Origin: Ulota crispa
Lineage: Eukaryota > Streptophyta > Bryopsida > Orthotrichales > Orthotrichaceae
Assembly: GCA_963920765.1 (NCBI GenBank)
Contig: OY987244.1
Coordinates: 27,880,358 to 27,944,357 of the forward strand
DNA length: 64,000 nt
Direction: 5' to 3'
The notes under the pieces are model-generated. The model was not told the DNA's origin and made no database searches. It was given only the letters and a program-made list of their open reading frames with translations. The position numbers and the translations under genes were made by a program. Below are positions 12,450 to 23,162 of this stretch, one piece after another. The stretch's first letter is position 1; every line of letters starts with the position of its first letter.

Positions 12450-13524
12450 CCCCTAAAGGACCAACTGTCCCCTTGGGGGACAAATGGATTTCGGGCATGT
12501 ACCTATAGCTAATCTACTTTTTGTGATTTTTTGAAACTTTTATTGAAGGTGGAAAATTCAAAGATCTACGTGGGCATCTAGTTTTTTCTTCATTCCAAAA
12601 TTTATTGAAGAAGTTATGCACAAATTTTCAAAAAAGGGCAAGGGTGGGCAGCCCAAAAAATATTCAAATTTGTATTTTTTTTAAATAAAAATCTGAAATT
12701 GGTTCTTTAGATTTTTAAATACGTGGAAATCTTTGAATCATTCAATTTTGATTGATGAGATGAAAGTTATGAGAAGTTTTAGTTTGCTGGTAGGTATGGG
12801 ACTTCCAAACCTCCATTATTTTTGCCCCTTGTAAACTTTGTTACTTTATTTTTTTGAGTTCTTTGTGTTTTTTTTTTACTTTTTTTTTCCAGGTTGTAGT
12901 AGACTAAGCTTCCTCGGATTTTTACCATTTGGATGAAAGTAATTTAGATTTCTCAATTTTACATAAATCCTCCAACTTTGCCTAGTTTATATGCAAATTT
13001 CATGGCCTTACAGCATTGCAAGATTTTACAAAGTATGATTCACGCCTCCAATTCATTTGAAAATTCTCCCACATTTACCTAACTTGAGGTATGTTCACAC
13101 TTGGTGTTAAGAGGGGTAGTAGCAAGGGAAAATTAGATGTATTTGGACACATCTTTAGACTACATTCATATTGCTAATACCCCTCCTAATACCAAGTGTG
13201 AACATACCATTGGTCTTCTACATGAAAAAAATTAACCTCAAATTTGCGTAGAGCAATGTTTTTGATATAGGACCTATCAAAGGTTTCGGAAAATTTTGGG
13301 TAGCACGGAAAATGACTTTCTTTTTCCCTTGAGATGTCATTATCTCACTCCTCTACTTCTAGAATGAACTGAAAATTTTCCCACTAGTACCTCCCATAAT
13401 CTAGGGCAAGATCTTACGGTCAAATTTTCAAAAAACTTTTTTTCCTACCTTTCTATTCAATCCCCAAAAGTGACAATTTTCAGTGATTTTCAAGGAAAAA
13501 AGGGTTTGGTTCATTAGGGGTTAA
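12446..13524 (+). mobile_element. TTAA element, family A, copy 1
   Basis: Ends TTAACCCCTAAAGGACC and TTCATTAGGGGTTAA. Just inside the left end is the hairpin TGTCCCCTTGGGGGACA. Other copies are at 15102, 21760, 44914, 53944 and a fold-back at 61685. The 1079 bp include a nested 123-bp MITE (13087-13209). Without it the length is about 956 bp, near the other copies (920-990). Non-coding. Confidence 0.82.
13087..13209. mobile_element. 123-bp MITE (GGTATGTTCACAC ends) nested in family A
   Basis: Inverted ends GGTATGTTCACACTTGG and CCAAGTGTGAACATACC, flanked by TTG at 13084-13086 and 13210-13212. The family A copies at 15440 and 54261 have the uninterrupted sequence (reverse of CCTAACTTGGTCTTCTAC), which defines the insertion. 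A truncated relative lies at 57036-57135. Confidence 0.8.
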
Positions 13525-13899
13525 GAGATGATAGTCATGATACCATGCTGGTATCTTTTCTTTTTGGGATCCCTCCTATGCATGGAAAGCTCGCCTTTCC
13601 CTCTCTCTCTTTGATTTGCTCCCCAGATTACAGCAGCGAAGTTGGGCTAAGCTTATTTTTAGACTCGTTTAAAACGTTCGCTACCTGTGGAAGTGTGGAA
13701 GGACTTGTAAACTATTAATAGGAGTCAAGCTTCATGAATTTGGGGTATTGGGCTCTTGGCTCTGCCCTCAAAAGCATTCCCGTGCAGGACCCACCACTCC
13801 TGCCCAAAACAATCTGAAGCTCTGAACATGGATGGTCCCTTTCACCACACAGAAAAACAAGGCCAATTGTTGGAGACCACTGAATTCCATTTCATGAAT
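13525..13899. other. Intergenic, no gene seen
   Basis: Between the family A element and the Mutator-type MITE. Somewhat higher GC than its surroundings; no coding frame or repeat recognised. Confidence 0.5.
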
Positions 13900-13979
13900 G
13901 GGAATTGATATGTGCACACCGGGGGTAAATTTTAGATATTAACATCAACAAGCTGAATTTGGAAAATTTGAATTTAAAT

Positions 13980-14140
13980 CGTTACAAGAAAAACTATTAG
14001 TAGTGACACATCCAAATTGGCGGAAATGTTTAAATTGACAAAAACTTGACAAAAACATGTCCAAATTGGCAGAAAAGTGTCCAAATTAGGGTGTCTTAAT
14101 TGACTAAAAGTATCCAAATTGACAATGCTCCTTTGTAGTG
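13980..14140. mobile_element. 161-bp CACTA-like MITE nested in copy 2
   Basis: The left end CGTTACAAGAAAAAC resembles CACTACAAGAAAAAC, and the right end GCTCCTTTGTAGTG is the inverse of CACTACAAAGGAGC. Flanks AAT and GAT agree at 2 of 3 positions. The interior repeats TCCAAATTGGCRGAAA and related words. A second copy of its right part exists in the tandem duplication. Confidence 0.65.
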
Positions 14141-14612
14141 GATTTAGATTTAGAGACCTTGATGTAATCCTGATTCACAAAAGAGATTATAATTGTACAA
14201 CATCTAGTGGAAAGACTTAGATTTTTATAAACAAGGATAAAAATAACAATTTACCCCTAACTAAGTTTTTCCACTAGATATTGTTTAATTATAACATCTT
14301 ATGTGATTGACACATCCAAATTGGCGGAAATGTTTAAATTGACAAAAACTTGACAAAAACATGTCCAAATTGGCAGAAAAGTGTCCAAATTAGGGTGTCT
14401 TAATTGACTAAAAGTATCCAAATTGACAATGCTCCTTTGTAGTGGATTTAGATTTAGAGACCTTGATGTAATCCTGATTCACAAAAGAGATTATAATTGT
14501 ACAACATCTAGTGGAAAGACTTAGATTTTTATAAACAAGGATAAAAATAACAATTTACCCCTAACTAAGTTTTTCCACTAGATATTGTTTAATTATAACA
14601 TCTTATGTGATT
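14005..14612. repeat. Identical 304-bp tandem duplication
   Basis: Units 14005-14308 and 14309-14612 read the same throughout by eye. Each covers most of the CACTA-like insert plus the centre of the host MITE. The identity points to a very recent duplication or an assembly error. Confidence 0.92.
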
Positions 14613-14735
14613 TTACACTAAATCAAAGTCTCTAAATTTAAATTTGGAATCAAATTTACTAAATTCAACTTGCTGATGCTAAATATCTAAAATTTACTTT
14701 ATATGTCAAACCCTGGGTGTGCTATATCAATTCCT

Positions 14736-15101
14736 TTCATGAATTTGCGATGACTCCTGTTACTGCATTAACCAAATGCCGTTTCACACTAGGAGTGAAA
14801 CCGAACAAAATAAGGTCCAATTTACAATGTGGACTTACAAGGAGGTAAGACCATCAAAATTTATGGATTATTTAAATTGGGAGTTGACACTATCATTTCA
14901 TGTAGGAGTCAAGGCCATCCAAGCTAGCCAGGGTGAATTGACACCTTCATTGCCCCCACCTGGATGAATTGAGCTGGGAGCTTGATCATTTGCTTTATAA
15001 GTTTTGTGGGGGCAAAGGTAAAAAATCTCCCTCTTTTCACTTTTTTTTTTTGAAAATTTCACTGGAGATTGAATTTAGGAATCTTAAATTCATATATAGA
15101 T
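14736..15101. other. Intergenic, no gene seen
   Basis: A 63-codon frame at 14776-14967 has no recognisable content and is probably chance. Confidence 0.5.
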
Positions 15102-16091
15102 TTCACCCCTAAAGGCCCAAGTCCTTATTTTGTGAAATATGTTGAAAACTGCCATTTTTGGGGGAATGAGTAGAAAGGTAGGAAAATTTGTTTTTACTTG
15201 GAAATTCAATCGTAGAGTCTTGCCCTAAAGTATGGGAGGTACATGTGGGGAAAAAACCAACTCATTCTAGAAGTAGAGGAGTGAGATGTTGATATCTATA
15301 CTAGAAAAAACAAAACAAAAAACAAAAAAAGAAAAAGAAAAAAATCCTTGCTGCCCAAAAATTTCAGCAGGCTTTAACCCCTCCTAAATAAAAATACTTG
15401 CTCTACACAAAGTTGAGGTTTAATTTTTCCGTGTAGAAGACCAAGTTAGGTAAGTGTGGGAGAATTTTCAAACAAATTGGAGGTGTGAATCATGCTTTGT
15501 AAAGTCTCGCAATGTTGTAAGGCCATGAAATTTACATATACATGAGGCAAAATTGAAGGATTTATGTAAAATTTAGAAATCTAAATTGCTTTTATCCAAA
15601 TGGTAAAAACAAGGAATCTTAGTCTACTACTACTTGGGAAAAAATTTAATTGAAAAAAAAAATACACAAAGAGCTCAAACAAGTAAAGCACCAAATTTTA
15701 CAAGAGGCAAAAGGAATGTGGAGGTTTGGGAGTCCCATACCTACCCACAAACTAAAACTTCTCATAACCTTCATCTCACTAATAAAATTGAATAATTCAA
15801 AACTTCCCATGTATATATAAATCTAAAGAACCAATTTTAGACTTTTGTTTTAGACAAATGCAATTTTTAAAGAAGCTTTTGGGTTGCCCAATTGCCTCTG
15901 TTTTTCAGAAATTCATGCATAACTTCTTCAATAAATGTCAAAATGAAGAGTAAGTTAGATGCGCACTTAGATCTTTGAAATCCTCATCTTCTTTAAAAGT
16001 TTCAGAACATCACAAAAAATAATTTAGCTGTAAGTACATGCCCAAAATCCCAAATATCCCGCGAGGGGTCAATTGGGACTTCAGGGGTTAA
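15102..16091 (-). mobile_element. TTAA element, family A, copy 2
   Basis: Inverted relative to 12446-13524. Ends TTCACCCCTAAAGGCCCAA and GGGACTTCAGGGGTTAA; the left TTAA has one change. Shared words include TGTAGAAGACCAAGTTAGG. It lacks the 123-bp MITE and so serves as an empty-site control. Confidence 0.75.
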
Positions 16092-16115
16092 AGACCATGA
16101 TTCAATCTAGGAACC

Positions 16116-16444
16116 CTAAGGTAGGAGGCTCAAGAATCGGGCATCTAAGGGCTAAAACCAAAATTTGGGAGGTGAAACTTCTTGAAATATTTTTTCAATA
16201 AATTTTTCTTGAAAGACAAGAGGAATTGACATCTAACCCACCTTGTTTCAAATTTTTTGGAGCTTTGTGAAATCAATTATGAAATTTTGAAGTGGAAAGG
16301 CCATAGGGCTCTAAAACCATGCACCTTCTTAAATGTACACTGCCTGTACATTACTGAAAACTATAAAAAAACATGTATGTGTAAGGTACACTTAAGAAGG
16401 TGCACAGTTTAAGACGGTGCATGGTTTATGAGCCGACTACCTTA
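16116..16444 (-). mobile_element. GGTA-type MITE
   Basis: Ends CTAAGGTAGGAGGCTCAAG and GAGCCGACTACCTTAG. The interior matches 41465-41783 in reverse (AGACAAGAGGAATTGACATC against its complement). A hairpin lies near the right end, GCACCTTCTTAAATGTAC with GTACACTTAAGAAGGTGC. Confidence 0.6.
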
Positions 16445-16689
16445 GTAGGGAACAAACACTAGTAGAAAATTTGATTAAAAATCAACAAAATTTCAACTCG
16501 AAATTGTTAATTTCATCTGTTGATTTGATCAAGTTGATTTGGGTACTTTTCAACAAGAGTTTGATGTTTTTTTGTTGATTTTCTATTATTTTTTTGTCAA
16601 TTTTTGTTAATTTTTACTTATTTTTCTGTTAGTTTTTGTTTTTTATTAATATTTTTGTTTTTTTCATAATAATTTTTTTATAAAAGATC

Positions 16690-16875
16690 TGCTGCATGCG
16701 GAAAAAAAAAAGTACAAATTGCTACTAGCAACTGCATTAGCCCCAGTACGCCGAAGCGCTGGCCTAGAGTGTCCAAACTAGGGGTCAAACCCTGGACCTC
16801 CGGCATGCCACTCGAGCTTCTCACATCCCACTCAAGACCACTAGGCCACTTGCACGCACATGTGAACACAGAAGT
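16690..16875 (-). mobile_element. tRNA-derived SINE
   Basis: On the minus strand an A-box-like TGGCCTAGTGGTC (16836-16848) is followed by a B-box-like GGTTTGACCCC (16781-16791), the internal promoter order of RNA polymerase III. The sequence leaves tRNA-like pairing after the B box and ends in GTAC plus a T run (about 16700-16712). The box spacing (44 bp) is too wide for an intact tRNA gene. Nested in the CACTA element. Confidence 0.65.
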
Positions 16876-19254
16876 ACAAAACTTGTAGAGTACCCAAAAG
16901 AAAGAGTACATAAGTCCCTATCATGGCATCCATAAAAGTTGGTATAACAAAGAATATAATTGGCATTTTATCCTCATACTTTTTGTATGTAAACCTCTTG
17001 CAATCATGATCAATCATACCAAATTTCAGTTACTAAAAACTAAAATCCTATTTTTGGTAAATTATATTGTGTTAAAATCATGGTTTTACAAGAAAATAGA
17101 TTAAAAAACATTGGTGATGAATTTGTTAGAGTTGGTTGCATGGATATGTAAGAGACATCCATATGCACATCTTTGTTTGCAAAAAACATTTCCAAAAAAA
17201 TTCAAAAAAAAAACTATAAAGATTTTAATGTTATGGTGATTATGGCCAAACTTAGTAAAATATATATTTCTTTATGGAAATTAGTTTTTGTTATTTGACT
17301 CATGCAATGTCATAAAGGTTGTACTTTTAAACATGATGAGATGTTTATTTTACCAAAAACTAATTTATTTATAGTACAAACTCCTTTGAATCTTATAGGA
17401 GGGACTTGTGTACTCTTTCTTTAGGGTAGTGTATACTCTATGTGAATTTTTTCTTATTTAGTTTGCAAAGCTTGTAGACTTTGGAGGCTATTTTGGCCTT
17501 GTAAATGACCTTTTTTCAAAAAACTACAAACCACAAGAAGTTGGTTAATGTAGTCTACTTTTAGTTTCAACAATTTTTTTCAAATTTTAGATCTTACGTA
17601 AAAAGTTATGAGCAAAAATTAGAGAAGGTGTTCATAAATTTTAAAAATTTATTTACTTCCACCCCTTTGATTTTTGTTTATATATACATAAATCTCAAAA
17701 TAATTGTTGAAAGTTAAGATTGGCTTCATTTCTAAAAAAAAAAATTTATTTTTTTTGAAAACAAAACTTGTGTTAAGTTAAAGTAGCCCCTATAGTTTGC
17801 TCCAAAAAACATCAGATTTTGAATAGTTATGGAATTAAAAAGTTGTAATCACACAATCAAAATTCCAAAGTATCTAAACTATTAAAAAAGATTCCATAAT
17901 ATTTTGAAGCTTTTCAAATCTTTTTTAAAAATTCTAAAAATATTTCAGAAGATTTTAATTTTTCTATTGATTTTATTCATAAAAGAAGGGGAAATATTAA
18001 AAATGCTCTTTGCTTGTTTCAAAATATTAAATTTACTCCTTCATGATTTATAATATAAAAAATACTCTCATTTTTTGTTAGAGTATCAACACTACCCCTA
18101 TTAATTTGAGATAAAATCAAAAATACTCTTTTATTTTGAAATAGAAAATGTACTCTTGTGTTATTTGAAATATTAAATTACCTTTGGTCTTATGTAAGAA
18201 TATCAATTAAACTATCACCATCAGTTATTTTTGAGGCTATTGCAAGTTCCCTTAATTCACTTTTTTTTATTACAAATTATTGTAACTACTAGAATGATAA
18301 TAAAATTTACTAAAAATTGAGGGAAGTTAAATGCAAACTCAATCTTATAGTCAAGTTGTTCAAACTCTTTGTATGATTTCTGTATATAGATTTATCATTG
18401 CAAAAACTATTGCATCAACTGCATAATGATTTTTATTTTTATATAATAATTAAAATAGAAATGCACTAAAAAGGCACAAAAAAACTAGAGGTTTTTATGG
18501 TATTTTTAAAATCTAAGAACAAAAATGAATTGACATTTTTACACAAAACCAAAAGTAGATTATTTTTTTTCAAACTACACATGGATATATTTGATAATTC
18601 AAAATAGTTGAGGAGCACTTTAAATATTTTCCCGGTATATTAGAGGCATTGTTGATATTTTGCAAAAAGCCAAGGGTGTTTTTGATACTTTTAATCTTTG
18701 AGAGACATATATGACTTCTGAAAGAATTGAAGGGCATCTTTTATATTTTTTCAAAAAGAAAGTTTGGTATTTAAAACAACAAATGTTGTACTTTTTGTTT
18801 AAAAATTTGTTAAATTAATGAAGTTGTGTCCAAAAGTGTCTAGATCAACAGAAAATTGTTGATTTTCTGTTGTTTTGTTTTGTCTAAAAGTATCCAAATT
18901 AACATAAAATTGTTGATTTTTTGTTGTTTTGGTCATGTTTTTAGTAGACTTTAAAGGCTACTAATGTTAAACCATACCAAATTATGAAACATGAAGAAAA
19001 AAGCCACATTCAAAATTCTAAAAGATTCTAGTTTTTTTGAAATTTTCTATTATTTTTCAAAACTTCAAAGTATTTTCATGTAGTCCAAAAATATTCTAGA
19101 AATATTTCAAAAACAACCCAAACTATTCTAATAGTTTTTTATGAATTTTTTTTAAAAATTTAATGAATTACAAAAAGATTATAAATCAACTCTATTGAGT
19201 CAAAGAGATTCAATTTTTATAAAGAATTTAAAGTCTTTTAACAAATTTCATAAT

Positions 19255-19560
19255 TAAAGATTTCAAAAGGATTATCAAAGATTACAAAAAAGATTTTGAA
19301 AGATTCTAAAGAAGATTCTCAGAGATTCCTAAAAGATTCTCAAAGATTCTCAAAGACGCTTAATTTTTTAAAAAAGATTTTCAATTGTCCTGAAAAATTC
19401 TTAAAAATTTCCAAAAGATTCCCAAAGATTCCCAAGATTCTCAAAGATTCTCAAAGATTCTTAATTTTTTTTGAAAGGATTCTCAAATATCTTGAAAATT
19501 TCTTAAAGATTCTCAAAAGATTCCCAAAGATTCCAAAATCAATTTTGAAAAATTCTAAAA
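19255..19560. repeat. Degenerate AAGATTCTC minisatellite
   Basis: About 300 bp of imperfect 10-12 bp units built on AAAGATTCYC. One + frame (19296-19619) stays open through it and gives a Lys/Ser/Phe-rich repetitive peptide, a by-product of the repeat and not a gene. Confidence 0.8.
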
Positions 19561-19803
19561 TTTCTGTTGATTTTGATTTTCTATTATTTTGGACAAAGTT
19601 TTCTATTAGTGAAAACTGACCAAATCCAAAATAGGTGCAGATTTTACATTCTCCTTTGTCTCTAAGAAAGCAATGTTTTTTTCATATTGACCCAAAAACA
19701 TGAATGTAAAATAGGCAAAACCCCGACCCCATTCATGAAGGCGGGGAGGGGGGGGACAAGGCGGGACAATTTACCCAGGCCATCAAAACTTTAGGTTACT
19801 TGT

Positions 19804-20780
19804 TTAACTCCTCATCGCTTAAGGTCCAAAGTGGCCTAAACTCATCCTTGTTTTTTAAGTGTTGTAAGTTTGAATGCCAATAGAGCATGGAAAGCTCAAC
19901 CATACAATCTTGTAGTGTGCATGTTGTAGATGATGTGAATCAAATTTGGGGTCATTTGACCACATAGATTGAAAGATTATAATGTTTTAGTGTAGCAAAA
20001 AGATGCTGAAATTTTCCTAAAAACACATTTGGAGGTGAAATTTGATATCTAAACCTACTCAAATGAAAAAAAATAAAATGTGATGTGATTCAAACCAATA
20101 TACAAACACATTAATGAAAGAAAATATCAATCAATATACTTATTTTGTTTGCAAAATTGTTTTGAAATGTCAAAAATCAGTGAGAAAAGTAGCAAAAATT
20201 CACATCTATAGTTAAACCTCCCTCAACTAAAGTGCTTCTCATTCACTCATAACTTCTCGGATTGATATGCAATTTTAACCACAATAACTAGACTAGTATG
20301 TGCAACTTTTTCAATAAAACTTATTGAAAACAAGTTTCTATGAAGAAGTTAGAAACCACCAAAGTTTATTGTAACTGAAAAATGTGTGGATTTTGAACTT
20401 TGAGTTGCTCCCAAAAATTCAAGAAAACTTGGATTGACATGAAAATTCTACCACAAGTACTAGACTTTAAGGGGAACAAAACCCAACAAATTTTGTTGAA
20501 AATGAACATTTGATGAAAAAGATACAAGCCCCCAAAATTGCAGCCATCACAACGCAATGTGGTGAACTCAATTTGACCTTGTGAACTTTGAATGACTTTC
20601 ACAAATTGAATATGTCTTAGATTGATTTGAAAATTCTATCATAGAAACTAGATTAGTATGTGCAACTTTGCCAACAAGTTTTGTTGAATTTGGATAATTT
20701 GCGCAAAAGTTATAGCAACTCAAATATGGTTGATGGATTGCGAGAGAACGGAACCGTCCCCTTAGGCAATGAGGGGTTAA
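19804..20780. mobile_element. TTAA element, family H
   Basis: Ends TTAACTCCTCATCGCTTAAGG and CTTAGGCAATGAGGGGTTAA, 977 bp. The right half holds about three diverged tandem units of 150-190 bp (around 20230, 20400, 20590) sharing phrases like ACTAGATTAGTATGTGCAAC. Single copy in the window; non-coding. Confidence 0.68.
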
Positions 20781-20828
20781 AAGCAGTTGTCCATGTGACT
20801 TTCATAACAGCCTTAGTGTTTGTTATGT

Positions 20829-21763
20829 TAACCCCCAAAGGCCCGAACAGTGTTTTTTGGCAATATAGCGATTTTGGGCAGCTCACTACAAATGAATTTT
20901 TCATTTTTTTTCTTTGAAAATTTCACACATGATGTGTCCAAGGAGTAGCTTTAAGGCCCAAAAAATTTCATAACTTTTGACTTCATGGTTCAAAAGTTAT
21001 TGCATGATATGTAGTTTTCTTTATTTGGGGGCAGCTTGGGCAGCTCAAAAAACTTCTTTAAAAATTACATTTTTTGAAATTAGTTCTTTAGATATATATA
21101 TCCTTGCGAAGCTTTGAATCATTCAATTTTCATTAATGAGATGAAAGTTATGAGGAGATTCTGTTTGCGGGCAATTATGGATTCCCTACTCTAAAAAACA
21201 TTTAAGTCCTATATTTTACTCAAATTTTAATACTTTGGAAAAAAATAAAGCCAGAGTATGTAGATTGTTTATTACAACATTTTGACCATTGGGATTGGAA
21301 TTTTTGTTTTTCATAATTAAATTCTTAACAATTTAGTGTATGGTATAATTATCTACTTCATTTTACTTACTAATTTTTTCCTATGTGTTCTACATTTCCA
21401 AATGATTTGAAATTTTTCAAGTATGTACTTGACTTGCCTTGAAGAATGAATACAAAAAATTACAACCATTTTGAAACTTTTTTCATACAAACATGACCTT
21501 GTGAAGTGCAGCTGCCCAGATTTTTGCAGGGACAAAAAACAACTTTTTGTCAATTCAAACTCAATCACCTAACAATCCACATGGCAGAAATTTCTGAAAT
21601 TTTTTCCACATCTATAGATACTAGTGTTCTACAAGATCTTACGGTTAGATGTGTCCAAAAATAGCTTTTATTTAAAATTTGATACTTGCACTACAAATGG
21701 CAGTTTTGGGGCAGTTTTGGAGCAGTTTTGATGAAAACATAGTCAAAAGCTTTTAGGGGTTAA
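20829..21763 (+). mobile_element. TTAA element, family D, copy 2 (full length)
   Basis: Ends TTAACCCCCAAAGGCCC and AAAAGCTTTTAGGGGTTAA, 935 bp. Inverted relative to the partial copies at 9283-9830 and 46809-47193. The right TTAA (21760-21763) is shared with the next family A element. Confidence 0.74.
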
Positions 21764-22692
21764 CCCCTAAAGGTCCAACTGTCCCCTTGAGGAACACATG
21801 GATTTTGGGCATGTACTTATAGCTAAACTACTTTGTGTGATTTCATAAAAAAAATTATTGAAGATGGGGAATTCCAAGACCTACACGGACATCTAGTTTT
21901 TTCTTCATTTCGACATTTTATGAAGAAGTTATCAAGAATTTTTTGAAATTAGGTGATAAGGGGCAATTTGGACAAGACCTCTTCTTTGTAAGCGGGTTTT
22001 GATTCCTTAGGTTGACTCCAAAGAGGGTGAGCCCTTGTGGGCACAAGGAGTGGACACTTGGGCAAAGGGGAGTGGAGTGGAAGGTACCCATCTTGGAGGC
22101 CTCCATTCATTTTACCTCTTGTAAAATTTGGTGCTTTACTTTTTTGAGTTGTTTGTATTATTTTTTTATTAATATTTTTCTCGAGTTGTAGTAGGCTAAG
22201 AACCCTTGGTTTTCACTATTTTGATCAATGTGATTTGATTTTTTGAATTTTACATAAAAGCCTCCAATCTTGCCTAGTGTATATGCAAATTTGATGACCT
22301 TCCAGCATTCAAAGATTTTTTGGAGTATGTTGTACACCTCCAATTGATTTGAAAATTTTCCAACATAGACCTAACTTGATCTTATACACAGAGAAATTAA
22401 ACCTCAACTTTGTATAGAGCTGTTTTTTTTGCTATAAGAGTGGTCAAAGGCTTTTGAACTTTTTTGGACAATAAGGGAAAGAAAAAACATTGTCACTTCA
22501 AATGTCAATATCTCACTCCTTTACATCCAGAACGAGTTGTTTTTTTTTCCCACAAGTACCTCCCATGGTCTAGGGCAAGATCCTATGGTTGGAATCCAAA
22601 AAAAAAAATTCCTACTTTTCTACTCATTCCCCCAAAAATGATAGTTTTAAGTGATTTTCACAAAAAATAGGGTTTGGGCTATTAGGGGTTAA
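21760..22692 (+). mobile_element. TTAA element, family A, copy 3
   Basis: Ends TTAACCCCTAAAGGTCC and GGCTATTAGGGGTTAA, 933 bp, same orientation as 12446-13524. The hairpin-forming TGTCCCCTTGAGGAACA follows the left end. Non-coding. Confidence 0.78.
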
Positions 22693-22718
22693 GAGTATCA
22701 CAAGAGCCTTTTTTCATT

Positions 22719-23039
22719 GGGAAAATTTTGATGGATACTCCTAAAGCTTGCAATATTTGTAGAGATACCCCTTGTTTTCAAAAATTGTACAAATATCCTT
22801 GGATTATAATTCTTAAGCATTTATTTGTTGTGCTCATCACTTTCTTCATGACCAATGTTGAAGAAGAGCATGCAATGAAACAAAAAAGAAACAATATGTG
22901 CACAAAGGAAAAAGAAAGTGGCATGCACAATAAAATAATTGCCTAAAATTTATGGTCCAAGGATATTTGTGCAATTTCTAAAAAAACAAGGGCACCTATA
23001 CAAATATAGCAAACTTTGATGGTGTCCATCAAAATTTCC
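22719..23039. mobile_element. 321-bp inverted-repeat MITE (GGAAAATTTTGATGGA ends)
   Basis: Ends GGGAAAATTTTGATGGAT and TCCATCAAAATTTCC; the pairing continues inward with gaps (CAATATTTGTA against TACAAATAT). T-rich flanks hide any target duplication. The short frame inside is not supported. Confidence 0.62.
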
Positions 23040-23162
23040 TTTTTTTTCTCATGTCTCAAAGCTTGGATGTCACAAAATTAAGTCAGAGCTACTAGCCTAA
23101 AAATGTTAATAAGAAAAGCAATGAAGGAAACCAATGTATGAGCCCCATTTTATAAGAGCATC

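Larger units (their letters stand above)
13900..14735. mobile_element. Mutator-type MITE, copy 2, enlarged
   Basis: Outer ends GGGAATTGATAT and ATATCAATTCCT with the 9-bp flank TTCATGAAT on both sides (13891-13899, 14736-14744). The basic unit is about 412 bp; this one is 836 bp because a small CACTA-like element sits in the left arm and a 304-bp stretch is duplicated in tandem (14005-14308, 14309-14612). Confidence 0.82.
16457..19611. mobile_element. Non-autonomous CACTA (En/Spm-type) transposon
   Basis: A 3155-bp element with inverted ends CACTAGTAGAAAA and TTTTCTATTAGTG and AAA on both sides (16454-16456, 19612-19614), the 3-bp target duplication expected for CACTA elements. Subterminal repeats of the TTGTTGATTTTCTRTT type occur near both ends (about 16571, 18862, 18908, 19562), as in known CACTA transposase-binding regions. 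No transposase frame was found. It carries a tRNA-derived SINE (minus strand, about 16700-16870), sequence related to the palindrome at 42097-42975, and a degenerate AAGATTCTC repeat. Confidence 0.8.

Noticed and set aside
7331-13524. LTR retrotransposon or retroviral remains as the source of the repeats
   Set aside because: No reverse transcriptase, protease or integrase motifs, no long direct terminal repeats; the units have inverted ends.
16781-16848. tRNA gene on the minus strand
   Set aside because: The A and B boxes are too far apart and no cloverleaf or 3' acceptor stem can be paired; a SINE fits better.
19296-19619. 107-codon + frame with repeated KDSQRF units
   Set aside because: It is the translation of the AAGATTCTC minisatellite, and its end coincides with the CACTA terminus.
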